Positions 16,953 to 25,813 of a stretch of 64,000 bases of DNA are shown here, in pieces. The stretch's first letter is position 1. Every line of letters starts with the position of its first letter. The position numbers and the translations under genes are program-made. Source of the DNA: DASZVB01 sp035545855 (GTDB lineage Bacteria > Myxococcota_A > Polyangia > Polyangiales > Polyangiaceae). Under the pieces are notes generated by a model that searched no databases, was not told where the DNA came from, and saw only the letters and a program-made list of their open reading frames with translations. The stretch is from contig DASZXK010000192.1 of assembly GCA_035545855.1 (NCBI GenBank), forward strand, positions 1 to 64,000, given 5' to 3'.

Positions 16953-17747
16953 CTATTTCTTCGGCGCCGCGTCGGGAGTCTTCGTGTCCCCCGCGGGCTT
17001 CGCCGTGTCCGTCTTCGTCGCATCGGACTTGGGCGCGTCGGCCTTCTCCGCATCGGCGGCGCCCTTCTGAGCGTCCGCGGCTTTCTGCTCCTCCGCGCGC
17101 TCTTTCTCCTCCGCGATGCGATGAGCGATCTCGTCCCTGTCCCACCGATCCACGTGGCCGTCGAAGTCCAGATCGACGCCCATGCGCTCGAGCTGCCCGT
17201 CCGCGTAGACCTCCCACACGTCGGCCTTGCCGTCGTGGTTCGTGTCCCTCTGGACGCGAGAGAGCTTCCCCTTCACGTAGTAGCGGGTCTCGTCGGGACG
17301 GCCGTCCCCGTTGTCGTCCAGCTCCACCTTCGAGATGCGGCCGCCCGAGAACCGGATCCAGGTGTCGACCTTGCCGTCGTAGTTGCTGTCCGCCTGCTCG
17401 TCGACGGCGTCACCCTTGTCGTTGTACGTCCGGACGACGTCCTTCGCGCCGTCGAGATTCGTGTCGATCTCCCGGCAAAACAGGACCCTCCGGCGATCGT
17501 CGCCTTCACCGAGCACGCCGAACACGCGGCGCACGTTCGGCATCATCGCGCCGGGCCCGGTGGACTCCACCACTTCACGATCCGCACGCCCCTTGAAATC
17601 GCAGCGTGAACCGTCGTCCGCGGCGCCGTTCATCTTCCGCTGGTCGATCGCCGGATTCGCTCGCGACGCGGGAGTCTGGGACGTCGCGCCACCGCCGCAC
17701 GCCACGGCCGCGAGCGACAGCGAAAGCAGAGGGACGAGGGTCTTCAC
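16953..17747 (-). CDS. Lipoprotein with DxDxDG calcium-loop repeats (A)
   Basis: 264 aa. Signal ending SLSLAAVACGGG, lipidated at Cys17. Residues 90-205 hold at least five EF-hand/thrombospondin-3-like loops (DTNLDGAKD, DSNYDGKVD, DDNGDGRPD, DTNHDGKAD, DLDFDGHVD) spaced about 25 residues. Between the loops lie aromatic strands such as WIRFSGGRISKVE, so the region probably folds into a calcium-stabilised beta solenoid. The tail is a Lys/Ala/Asp-rich disordered stretch. The start ATG overlaps the stop of the paralogous upstream gene. Likely outer-membrane anchored; function unknown. Confidence 0.8.
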   Translation of the reverse strand: MKTLVPLLSLSLAAVACGGGATSQTPASRANPAIDQRKMNGAADDGSRCDFKGRADREVVESTGPGAMMPNVRRVFGVLGEGDDRRRVLFCREIDTNLDGAKDVVRTYNDKGDAVDEQADSNYDGKVDTWIRFSGGRISKVELDDNGDGRPDETRYYVKGKLSRVQRDTNHDGKADVWEVYADGQLERMGVDLDFDGHVDRWDRDEIAHRIAEEKERAEEQKAADAQKGAADAEKADAPKSDATKTDTAKPAGDTKTPDAAPKK

Positions 17748-18526
17748 TTCTTCTTCTCCCCGGCGGCCGGCGTGGTCTCCACCGGAATGTCGGACGCTTT
17801 GTTCTCGAGCTCCGTCGGGACGGCCTCGGGCGTCGTCTTGTCGAACGTCGCGCCGGTCGCTGCCTTCTCGGAGGCGCGCTCCGGCGGCACGTATCCGCTC
17901 GCTTCACCGCAGACGTTCACGGTCGCGCCCGGATCCGGGTGGCCGTCGCCGTCCACGTCGGAGTGGATGACCGGGCATTCGGGCTGGTCGGGCTTCGGGT
18001 ACTCCCACCACTGATCGACCTGCGCGTCCCCGTCGGAGTCGCGCTCGGCGCGGGCGAGCTTGCCGCCCTGGTAGAACTGCCAGGTGTCGAGTCGACCGGC
18101 GAGCGTCGTCGCTCGCTGCTTCTCGACGACGACGCCGCCCTGGAACAGGGCGATCTCGTCGACGCGACCGTCCCGGTCGTAGTCGTTCTCGCGCCGGGTC
18201 ACGTTGCCGGAGCCGTCCCGGTACACCCAGGAGTCCACGACGCCGTCGAAGTTCATGTCGACCGAGCGACACACCTCGTGCCCGCCGGAGGAAACGATGA
18301 CGATGTCGGGCCTCGCGTCCCCACCGACGTTGATCTTCTCGGCGGACCCGGAATCGACGGGGCACGCCTGGTGCGCGATGCGGATATCGCGTCGCGTCAC
18401 CTCCCCCGGCTGGTTGGCTCCGCCCACGGAAACGGAGCCCCCGCACGCAGCCAGCGGGAGAACGGCCCCGAGCAGCAGGGACTTTCGGACCAAGTGCCGG
18501 AAACGCATGGCGAATCTCGATTTCAT
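17744..18526 (-). CDS. Lipoprotein with DxDxDG calcium-loop repeats (B)
   Basis: 260 aa. A basic N-terminus and hydrophobic core end in the lipobox LPLAACGG (Cys28). It carries the same kind of loops as its neighbour (DMNFDGVVDSWVYRDG, DYDRDGRVDE, DSDGDAQVDQWWEY, DVDGDGHPDPG), fewer and less regular. One loop (TTLAGRLDTW) has lost its acidic residues. An Ala/Glu/Thr-rich C-terminal tail ends GEKKK. The two genes overlap by 4 bp (ATGA) and look like a tandem duplication, probably made as a pair. Calcium binding is inferred from the motif only. Confidence 0.78.
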   Translation of the reverse strand: MKSRFAMRFRHLVRKSLLLGAVLPLAACGGSVSVGGANQPGEVTRRDIRIAHQACPVDSGSAEKINVGGDARPDIVIVSSGGHEVCRSVDMNFDGVVDSWVYRDGSGNVTRRENDYDRDGRVDEIALFQGGVVVEKQRATTLAGRLDTWQFYQGGKLARAERDSDGDAQVDQWWEYPKPDQPECPVIHSDVDGDGHPDPGATVNVCGEASGYVPPERASEKAATGATFDKTTPEAVPTELENKASDIPVETTPAAGEKKK

Positions 18527-18628
18527 GGGGTCGACTGGAGCGACGAGCGGAGGCGTCCCCTCCGGGCGATGCCGGAGTCGGCGTTCTCCACCTCGAAAAA
18601 AGCAGGACGTGCTCGTCGATGCTAGGCG

Positions 18629-18713
18629 GCCCAGATCCCGGTGGCAAGCGTCCGCTCTGCCCGGAAGGGAGCAGCAAGCGTCGCAACCGAACGGACGGGA
18701 GATTCAGCTATCT
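18629..18713 (+). ncRNA. ffs: Probable small bacterial SRP RNA (4.5S)
   Basis: The RNA folds into one long hairpin. CCC-GGAA-GGG at 18660-18669 is the SRP helix-8 GGAA tetraloop, followed by AGCAG, the conserved 3' side of the symmetric loop bound by Ffh. Outer pairings are GGU-GGC with GC-ACC (18641-18689) and CCCG with CGGG (about 18637 and 18697). A typical total of about 85-95 nt results. Unlike E. coli, the 5' side of the symmetric loop is not CAGG but UCUG, so the match to the consensus is imperfect. The ends are approximate. It lies in an otherwise gene-free gap of 294 bp and overlaps no ORF with homology. Confidence 0.7.
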
Positions 18714-18759
18714 TTATGATTTCAATGAAATATCTGGCGACGCCCGCGGGAAGTCTCGA

Positions 18760-18788
18760 TTGACACCATGTATATGGGAATCTATTGT
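18760..18788 (+). promoter_or_regulatory. Sigma-70 type promoter upstream of RHH gene
   Basis: TTGACA (18760-18765), a 17-bp spacer, then TATTGT (18783-18788). The -35 is a perfect match and the -10 is 4 of 6. The surroundings (18713-18792) are an AT-rich island unlike the rest of the window and also contain ATTTCA/TGAAAT (18719-18731) as an inverted repeat, a possible operator. Transcription would begin near 18795 and give a 5' leader of about 25 nt before the ribbon-helix-helix gene at 18821, with read-through into lepA possible. Confidence 0.7.
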
Positions 18789-18820
18789 AACGGCTGGCAA
18801 GTCCGCTCCGAGCCTCCGCG

Positions 18821-19021
18821 ATGTCCCGCAAGAAAATCTCGACGACGGTCTACATCACGCCGGAGCAAAACGAGCGGCTCCATCTGCTACACGAGCGCAC
18901 GAAAGTGCCCGTCGCCGTCTACATCCGCGAGGGGATCGATCTGGTCCTGAAGCGCTACGAGCACGAGCTCCCGGGGCAGATGTCTCTCGGGGAGACGGCT
19001 CCGCGCGCCGCACGGAAGTGA
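18821..19021 (+). CDS. Ribbon-helix-helix DNA-binding protein
   Basis: 66 aa. The N-terminal strand KISTTVYIT, then helix PEQNERLHLLHERTK, and second helix VPVAVYIREGIDLVLKRYEH make a complete RHH_1/CopG-like fold in the first 48 residues. A short basic tail follows. Such small proteins bind as dimers to inverted or direct repeats and often regulate their own promoter. The inverted repeat at 18719-18731 and the -35/-10 pair just upstream are candidate targets. No toxin gene is next to it, so it is not an evident antitoxin. Confidence 0.8.
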   Translation: MSRKKISTTVYITPEQNERLHLLHERTKVPVAVYIREGIDLVLKRYEHELPGQMSLGETAPRAARK

Positions 19022-19106
19022 CGGACGCGCTCGCCGTCCCGGGCGTGCTCGTGTGGTATGCCCTCGCGGCGTTTTCGGGCGAGTGCCCGCTAGGACCTTC
19101 CCCGAC

Positions 19107-20909
19107 ATGCCGACGGACCCCGCGATCATCCGCAACTTCTCGATCATCGCGCACGTCGATCACGGCAAGAGCACCCTCGCCGACCGGATCCTGGAACTCA
19201 CCGGAGCGCTCACCGCGCGGGAGAGCAGAAACCAGTTCCTGGACAAGATGGAGATCGAGCGAGAGCGCGGGATCACCATCAAGGCGCAGTCCGTCCGGCT
19301 GAAGTTCAAGGCGAAGGACGGCAAGGAGTACCAGCTCCAGCTCATCGACACGCCGGGCCACGTGGACTTCTCCTACGAGGTGAGCCGGAGCCTCTCCGCG
19401 TGCGAGGGCGCGCTCCTGGTCGTGGACGCGACGCAGGGCGTGCAAGCGCAGACGGTCGCGAACGTGTACCTCGCGCTCGACAACAATCTCGAGATCATCC
19501 CCGTGCTGAACAAGGTCGACTTGCCGTCGGCCGACGTGGACCGCGCCGTCACGATGATCGAGGAGGTCATCGGGCTCGACTGCAGCGGCGCGCAGCTCGT
19601 CAGCGCCAAGACGGGCCTCGGCGTGCCCGAGCTCCTGGAGGCGATCGTGGAGCGAATCCCGCCGCCGAAGGGGGATCCGACGGCGCCGCTCCAGGCCCTC
19701 GTCTTCGACAGCTGGTACGACAGCTACCGCGGCGCCGTCGTGATGGTGCGCGTGAAGCAGGGCGTCCTCAGGAAGGGCGAGAAGATCCGCTTCATGGCGA
19801 CGGGCCGGACGTACGAGGTCGTCGAGCTCGGCTGCTTCAACCCGCACCCCCAGGCGCTCACGGAGCTCGGCCCGGGCGAGGTCGGCTTCGTCGCCGCGAA
19901 CATCAAGAGCGTCAGCGACACGAAAATCGGGGACACCGTGACCACGGCCGTGAAGCCTTCGACGGTCGAGCTCCCGGGTTTCAAGGAAGTGAAGCCGATG
20001 GTCTTCGCTGGCATCTTCCCGACGGACTCGGCTCAGTACGAGGACCTCCGGGACTCGCTCGCGAAGCTCCAGATGAACGACGCCTCCTTCCAGTTCGAGC
20101 CGGACACGTCGGAGGCGCTCGGGTTCGGGTTCCGCTGCGGCTTCCTCGGGCTCCTCCACATGGAGATCATCCAGGAGCGCCTCGAGCGCGAGTACAACCT
20201 GGACCTCATCACCACCGCGCCGAGCGTCGTCTATCACGCATACAAGAAAGACGGCGAGATGATCCGGGTGGAAAATCCCTCCAAGCTCCCGGACATCGGC
20301 GAGACGGACCGCATCGAGGAACCGATCATGAAGGTGACGGTCCACGTGCCCTCGGAATACGTCGGCGCGGTGGTGGCGCTCTGCGAGGACCGCCGCGGGG
20401 TGCAGAAGGGCATCCAGTACGCGACGCCGACGCACGTCGTCGTGACGTACGAGCTCCCGCTCGCGGAAGTGATCCTGGATTTCCACGACAAGCTGAAGAG
20501 CGTCTCTCGCGGCTACGCGAGCATGGACTACGAGCTCATCGGGTACCGCCCGGAGAAGCTCGTGAAGCTCGACATGCTCGTGAACGGGGAGGCGCTCGAC
20601 GCCCTCTCCGTCATCGTCCACAAGGACACGGCGTACACCCGGGGCCGCGCCCTCGCCGCGAAGCTGAAGGAGCTCGTTCCGCGCCAGCAGTACGAAGTGG
20701 CCATCCAGGCGGCCATCGGGTCGAAGATCATCAGCCGTGAGACCGTCCGCGCGATGCGAAAGGACGTGACGGCCAAGTGCTACGGTGGGGACATCACCCG
20801 CAAGCGGAAGCTGCTCGAGAAGCAGAAAGAGGGAAAGAAGCGGATGAAGCAGGTCGGCAAGGTGGACGTTCCCCAGGAGGCGTTTCTCGCCGTCCTGAAG
20901 CTCGAGTGA
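19107..20909 (+). CDS. lepA: Elongation factor 4 (LepA), ribosome-associated GTPase
   Basis: 600 aa from ATG 19107, the family length. An earlier in-frame start adds 18 residues with no homology. G-domain motifs: AHVDHGKST (G1), RGITI (G2), DTPGHVDF (G3), NKVDLPSADV (G4). Domain II and EF-G-like domains III/V follow, and the LepA-specific C-terminal domain begins around SRETVRAMRKDV. It acts on the 70S ribosome, in translation initiation/elongation quality. SD-like TAGGA lies about 10 nt upstream. M16 peptidase genes follow 5 bp downstream. Confidence 0.97.
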   Translation: MPTDPAIIRNFSIIAHVDHGKSTLADRILELTGALTARESRNQFLDKMEIERERGITIKAQSVRLKFKAKDGKEYQLQLIDTPGHVDFSYEVSRSLSACEGALLVVDATQGVQAQTVANVYLALDNNLEIIPVLNKVDLPSADVDRAVTMIEEVIGLDCSGAQLVSAKTGLGVPELLEAIVERIPPPKGDPTAPLQALVFDSWYDSYRGAVVMVRVKQGVLRKGEKIRFMATGRTYEVVELGCFNPHPQALTELGPGEVGFVAANIKSVSDTKIGDTVTTAVKPSTVELPGFKEVKPMVFAGIFPTDSAQYEDLRDSLAKLQMNDASFQFEPDTSEALGFGFRCGFLGLLHMEIIQERLEREYNLDLITTAPSVVYHAYKKDGEMIRVENPSKLPDIGETDRIEEPIMKVTVHVPSEYVGAVVALCEDRRGVQKGIQYATPTHVVVTYELPLAEVILDFHDKLKSVSRGYASMDYELIGYRPEKLVKLDMLVNGEALDALSVIVHKDTAYTRGRALAAKLKELVPRQQYEVAIQAAIGSKIISRETVRAMRKDVTAKCYGGDITRKRKLLEKQKEGKKRMKQVGKVDVPQEAFLAVLKLE

Positions 20910-20914
20910 CGCTC

Positions 20915-22294
20915 ATGGCCGGATCTTCTTCTCCGGGCGCCCGTCGCGCCGCGTATCTCGCCCTCTTGAACGAGAAGGCGCCGCCGTTCGGCAAGGTGAC
21001 GTGGGAGCGGAGCGTGCCGTTCGGGCGCGCGCTCTCCGTCGAGTCCTTCCGCCTGGAAAACGGGCTTCGCGTGCTCGTCTGCGAAGATCGCTCGGCGCCG
21101 GTGGTCGCGTACCACACGTGGTACCGCGTCGGTTCTCGCCACGAGAAAGAGGGAAAGACGGGGCTCGCGCACCTGTTCGAGCACCTCATGTTCAACGAGA
21201 CGGAGAACCTCGGCGCGGGCGAGCTCGACCGGAAGCTCGAAGAAGCGGGCGCGGAGAGCAATGCGGCGACCTGGCTCGACTGGACGCAGTACAACATCGC
21301 CGTGCCGAAGGACCGGCTCCCCCTCGTGGCGAAGCTCGAGTCCGAGCGGATGCAGCGCCTCGTGCTCCGGGATCCGCAGGTCGCGAGCGAAAAAGAAGTC
21401 GTCGCGAACGAGCGGCGCTACCGCGTGGACGACGACGTGGAGGGCGCGGTGAGCGAGCTCCTCTGGGCGACCGCGTTCAAGTCCCACGCCTACAAGTGGC
21501 CGACGATCGGGTGGATGCCGGACATCGAGGGCTTCACCACGGAGGACTGCCGCGTCTTTTACGACACGTTCTACGCGCCGAACAACGCGACGATCGTGGT
21601 CGTGGGGGACGTGCCGGAGAAGCGCGTTCTCGAGCTCGTCGTGAAGGAGTACGGGAGCATCGAGCCGTCCGTCCTGCCGGACGAAGACGTGCGCCCCGAG
21701 CCGCCGCAGCGCGAGGAACGAGTCGTCCACGTGAACAAGCCCGCGACGACGGAGAAGCTCGTGGTCGGCTACCACGCGCCCGCGCTCGGGGACTTCGATC
21801 ACCCCGCCCTGTCGCTCCTCACGGAGGTGCTCTTCGGCGGCCGCGCGTCGCGCATCTACCGGAAGATGGTGCGGGAGCTCGAGCTCGCGGTGGACGTGAG
21901 CGGGTCCGTCGGGCCCTTCCACGATCCGGGGCTCTTCGAGATCTACGTCTCCGTCCGGGAGGGAAAGACGGCCGCCGAGGCGCTCGCCGTGCTGGACGCC
22001 GAGCTCGACCGCTTGCAGGAGTCCCCGGTGCTCGCCTCCGAGCTCGAGCGGGCCAAGGCGCGGACGGAGCTGTCCCTCCTCGCCGGGCTGGACACCGTGG
22101 ACGGCAAGGCCTCCACCATCGGCTTCTACGACACCGTGCTCGGCCGCCCGGCGGGCGCCTTCGAGAAGCTCGAGACGACGCTCGCGCTGACGCCGAGCGA
22201 TCTGCTCCGCGTGGCCCGCCGCTACCTCGGCCGGGACAACCGCAGCGTGCTCTTCGTGCACCCCGAAAAGGGCCACGCCGGAGCGGCGGCGTGA
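20915..22294 (+). CDS. M16 zinc metallopeptidase, catalytic subunit
   Basis: 459 aa from ATG 20915; a GTG at 20906 overlapping the lepA stop would add 3 residues. Inverted zinc motif HLFEH (in TGLAHLFEHLMFNET) with the downstream third ligand Glu in the SEKEVVANERRYR helix. Both M16 halves (Peptidase_M16 and M16_C) are present. Enzymes of this group degrade peptides in the periplasm or cytoplasm and usually work with an inactive partner, which is the next gene. No signal peptide is evident, so it may be cytoplasmic. Confidence 0.92.
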   Translation: MAGSSSPGARRAAYLALLNEKAPPFGKVTWERSVPFGRALSVESFRLENGLRVLVCEDRSAPVVAYHTWYRVGSRHEKEGKTGLAHLFEHLMFNETENLGAGELDRKLEEAGAESNAATWLDWTQYNIAVPKDRLPLVAKLESERMQRLVLRDPQVASEKEVVANERRYRVDDDVEGAVSELLWATAFKSHAYKWPTIGWMPDIEGFTTEDCRVFYDTFYAPNNATIVVVGDVPEKRVLELVVKEYGSIEPSVLPDEDVRPEPPQREERVVHVNKPATTEKLVVGYHAPALGDFDHPALSLLTEVLFGGRASRIYRKMVRELELAVDVSGSVGPFHDPGLFEIYVSVREGKTAAEALAVLDAELDRLQESPVLASELERAKARTELSLLAGLDTVDGKASTIGFYDTVLGRPAGAFEKLETTLALTPSDLLRVARRYLGRDNRSVLFVHPEKGHAGAAA

Positions 22295-23595
22295 GCGCGG
22301 CGGACATGGAGCCCCAGGTCCTCGTCGAGGCGAGCACGGCGCTGCCGCTCGTCACCGTGACGGTCGCCGAGCGGACGGGCGCCGTCGACGATCCCGAAGG
22401 GAAGGAGGGACTGTCCCGCCTCGCGGCCCGGCTCGTGCGCCGCACGGGGGACGGGCTCCCCACGGAGGAGCTGGACGAGAAAATCGACTCGCTCGGCGCA
22501 TCGCTGTCCGTCGACGTCGGTCAGAGCACGTGCCAGTTCCACGGCACCGTCATCGGCCGGTCCCTGGAGAGATTCTCGGACCTCGTCGTCGCCGTCCTCT
22601 CGCGACCGAGCCTCTCCGGCGAGGAGCTCGGCAAGCTGAAGCGGGAGACGCTCGCGGATCTCGTCGAGGCGCGAGAAAACGACCGAGACCTCGCGCAGAA
22701 ATGGTTCCGGAAGACACTGTTCGCCGGGCACCTCTACGGCCGCTCCGTTTCGGGCACGCCCGCGAGCATCGCGAGCATCTCCGACGCGGACGTCCGGTCC
22801 CACGTCGCCGGGACGCTGGCCGCGAAGAACCTCGTGTTCGCGTTCTCCGGGGACGTGGACGAGACGACGGCGCGCGCCCTCGCGACGCGCATCGCCGGCG
22901 CTCTCCCGCCCGGAGAAGCCCGGGTGGACCGCGTGCCGGAACCCGCGCCCCTTCCGAAGGGACGAAAGCTCGTCCTCGTCGACAAGCCGGACCGGACGCA
23001 GACGCAGATCTACATCGGTTGCCTGGGCACGCATCCTCACGACGAGGATCACGTCGCGCTTCACGTCGGGAACACCATCTTCGGAGGCACGTTCACGGCG
23101 CGCCTCATGAAGGAGGTGCGGTCCAAGCGCGGCTGGTCCTACGGCGCGTACTCGAACCTCCCCTACGATCGACGGCGCCGCGGGTTCAGCCTCTGGACGT
23201 TCCCCAAGGCGGACGACGCCGCGCCGTGCATCGCGCTCGAACTCTCGCTCCTCGAGAAATGGGTCGAAGGCGGCATCACGCCGCGGGAACTCGCGTGGGC
23301 GAAGCGTTACCTCGTTCGCTCGCACGCCTTCGCGGTGGACACGGCGGCGAAGCGGCTCGCGCAGCGGCTCGACGAAGTGCTCTACGGCCTCCCTCCCGGC
23401 TATCACTCCGAGTACCTCGAGAGAGTCCAGGCAGTGACCGTGGAGGACGTGAACGCCGCCATCCGGAAGCGGATCACGCCGGAAGATCTCGTCATCACGG
23501 TGCTCGGCACCGCGAAGGACGTCCTGGTCCCGATCCGGACGGCGATCGGCCACCTCACGAGCGAGGAGATCGTCCCCTTCGACCGGGACGACTGA
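22291..23595 (+). CDS. M16 peptidase-like partner subunit without HxxEH
   Basis: 434 aa from the GTG at 22291 (GTGA overlap with the catalytic subunit); ATG 22306 is an alternative start. Same fold as its neighbour, but the zinc motif is missing. The C-terminal Arg/Tyr substrate-binding pair is visible in RSKRGWSYGAYS. This matches heterodimeric M16 enzymes (MPP alpha/beta, bacterial PqqF-like pairs), in which the catalytically dead subunit supplies the substrate-gripping residues. Translational coupling supports a 1:1 complex. Confidence 0.9.
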   Translation: MSAADMEPQVLVEASTALPLVTVTVAERTGAVDDPEGKEGLSRLAARLVRRTGDGLPTEELDEKIDSLGASLSVDVGQSTCQFHGTVIGRSLERFSDLVVAVLSRPSLSGEELGKLKRETLADLVEARENDRDLAQKWFRKTLFAGHLYGRSVSGTPASIASISDADVRSHVAGTLAAKNLVFAFSGDVDETTARALATRIAGALPPGEARVDRVPEPAPLPKGRKLVLVDKPDRTQTQIYIGCLGTHPHDEDHVALHVGNTIFGGTFTARLMKEVRSKRGWSYGAYSNLPYDRRRRGFSLWTFPKADDAAPCIALELSLLEKWVEGGITPRELAWAKRYLVRSHAFAVDTAAKRLAQRLDEVLYGLPPGYHSEYLERVQAVTVEDVNAAIRKRITPEDLVITVLGTAKDVLVPIRTAIGHLTSEEIVPFDRDD

Positions 23596-23714
23596 GCGCC
23601 TCCCGGCCCGCCGAATCGTCGCAAGCGCCCGTTCTCGCGGGTATTTCTGGGCGGGCGCGGGGGCGAGCGCGGCGCTGCCCGCCGGATGTAAAATGGAGGG
23701 TTCGGAGGTGTCTC

Positions 23715-25760
23715 ATGCGACGTTCGGTGCCGTTCGTGTGCCTGTCGACTGCCCTCGGGCTCCTGTGCGCCGGGGCGTGTAGCTCGGACTCGAAGTCCGG
23801 TGCGGCGCCCGGTGAAGGGGCCGGGCGCGACGCGAGCACCGGCGGGACCGAAGCCGACGGGCAAGTCGGCGGTGGCTCGGGCCAGGGCGGCCGCGGAAAC
23901 GGAGGGGGAATCGGCCCGGGCGGTTCCTCGGGCGCGGGAACGGACGCGGGCGCGACCTGCCTGCCGCAGGACCAGGTGCCGAAACCCACCGTCCTCGGCG
24001 TGTCCGCCGAGGACTCCTGCTCGATGCCCACGGGCGCCTGCGCGAGCCCGCTCGACGACACGAAATGGCGACTCTCGGACGTGTGCCTCGACGCGGGGAC
24101 GCTCTTCCCGCAGGCGGCGGCGCGTTGCTCGAGCGTGACGTTCGGAAGCGTCGTCACGAGCGCGGTGCACGGCTCGGCGTCGTTCAGCGGCAGCTCGGTG
24201 GAGCTCGACCTCGCCGTCGACGCCACCGTGTTCCTGGACTTCCCGAACTCCTGCCACTTCTGTCGCTGCTCGGACCTCGAGACGGAGCTCCTATCCGCCG
24301 GGATGACGGACGTCTCCTGCAGTCCGGTGTGCAACGGAGGCACCTGCTCCTGCACCGCGAGCACGTCGCAGACGCTCACGGTCGCTTCCACGTATGCGTT
24401 CGGCAACGGGACGTTCACGTCGGGCACCGTCTCGTTGAACGCCTGCGCGGCCGAGGACGCCCTCTCTCTCCAGGATCCAGAGACGCACACGGTGTTCACG
24501 CTTCGCCCGCCGAGCGTCGTCGACACGCCCGAGATCTGCGACGGCAAGGACGACGACGGAAACGGCAAGGTGGACGACGATCCGGTGGAGTGCCCGCCGT
24601 GCAAAACCGTCGGGGTCTGCGGCGAGGGCGTCAATCCGACGTGCAGCGGCACGTGGACCTGCAACTACACGTCGCCCGCGTGGGAAGAGCAGGAAACGAC
24701 GTGCGACCACCTGGACAACGACTGCAACGGGCAGGTGGACGAGAACCTCCCCTGCCGCGAGGTGTGCGACGGCAAGGACAACGACGGAAACGGCAAGGTG
24801 GACGACGACCCGCTCGATTCGCCGACGTGTACGCAGGTGGGCGTCTGCCAGGGTGCGACGGGCGCTTGCGGCGGCGCGAACGGCTGGGTCTGCACCAAGA
24901 GCACGGACTTCGAGGCCGCCGAGACGAAATGCGACGGCAAGGACAACGACTGCGACGGCGCCGTGGATGAACATTGCTGCGCCGCGGACGCAGCGCGCGT
25001 CTACTACTCCTACCAGGCAATCGGCGACTCCGGCGTCCAGGGAGTCGTCATCGCCCGCTCCAAGCTCGACGGCTCGGGCAGCGAGACGCTCGTCACGGAG
25101 CCCTCCGGCTACTGGATCGACGTCTCCGTCGATCCGGTCGGCAAGAAGATCTACTGGGCGAGCCTCCTCGACGACACGATCCGGCGCTCGAACCTCGACG
25201 GTTCGAACGCCGAGGTCGCGCTCACCGGGGACAATCAGCCCCGGCTCGCGCTCGACGTCGCGCACCGATGGATCTTCTGGCGTGGCAACGGCGGCGTGAA
25301 CCGGACGAACCTGGACGATCTCTCGAAGACGGATCCGGTCCTGCCCGGTCAGCTCCCCATGACGATGACCGTGGACACGCAGGACGGCTGGCTCTTCCTC
25401 GCGGACGCTTCCAGCGTCTCCCGCGCGAACCTCGACGGCTCCGGGCTCGTCACGGTCACCGACCAGGTCGGCTATCTCATCGAGGGCATGGCGTTCGACC
25501 CCGTCGGGCGGAAGCTCTACTGGACCGCAGGCGCGCTCTTCCGCGCGGACCCCGATCTCTCCGGCGTCGAGTCCCTGTTCTCGCTGAACTACCCCGTGGA
25601 GCTGCACACCGCCGCCGCCGCCCGGAGGCTCTACTGGTCCGAGACGACGGGGAACCGCATCGGCTGGACGTCGATCGCCGGAGCGACGCCCACGGCGCCG
25701 ACGTACGTCGACTACCCCGACGAGGTCATCTGCGGAGAAGTCGTGGACTGCCCGCCGTGA
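23715..25760 (+). CDS. Large lipoprotein with MopE-type metal motifs and YWTD-like beta-propeller
   Basis: 681 aa from ATG 23715, preceded by GGAGGTG. Lipobox LLCAGACSSD. A Ser/Gly/Asp linker (about 25-85) is followed by a Cys-rich domain. Then come four MopE-type putative metal-binding motifs of form CDGKDNDGNGKVDDD (about residues 275-420). The C-terminal 270 residues contain repeated YW-A/T-SLLDDTIRRSNLDG-like blades (KKIYWASLLDDTIRRSNLDG, RWIFWRGNGGVNRTNLD, RKLYWTAGALFRAD) that resemble LDL-receptor YWTD propellers. Exported to the outer membrane; calcium and protein binding are plausible from motifs, not proven. Confidence 0.85.
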   Translation: MRRSVPFVCLSTALGLLCAGACSSDSKSGAAPGEGAGRDASTGGTEADGQVGGGSGQGGRGNGGGIGPGGSSGAGTDAGATCLPQDQVPKPTVLGVSAEDSCSMPTGACASPLDDTKWRLSDVCLDAGTLFPQAAARCSSVTFGSVVTSAVHGSASFSGSSVELDLAVDATVFLDFPNSCHFCRCSDLETELLSAGMTDVSCSPVCNGGTCSCTASTSQTLTVASTYAFGNGTFTSGTVSLNACAAEDALSLQDPETHTVFTLRPPSVVDTPEICDGKDDDGNGKVDDDPVECPPCKTVGVCGEGVNPTCSGTWTCNYTSPAWEEQETTCDHLDNDCNGQVDENLPCREVCDGKDNDGNGKVDDDPLDSPTCTQVGVCQGATGACGGANGWVCTKSTDFEAAETKCDGKDNDCDGAVDEHCCAADAARVYYSYQAIGDSGVQGVVIARSKLDGSGSETLVTEPSGYWIDVSVDPVGKKIYWASLLDDTIRRSNLDGSNAEVALTGDNQPRLALDVAHRWIFWRGNGGVNRTNLDDLSKTDPVLPGQLPMTMTVDTQDGWLFLADASSVSRANLDGSGLVTVTDQVGYLIEGMAFDPVGRKLYWTAGALFRADPDLSGVESLFSLNYPVELHTAAAARRLYWSETTGNRIGWTSIAGATPTAPTYVDYPDEVICGEVVDCPP

Positions 25761-25813
25761 CCCGGGCGGCCCATCGTCCGTAACCGGAAGCGGAGTCTGC
25801 CGTACGCCGGACC

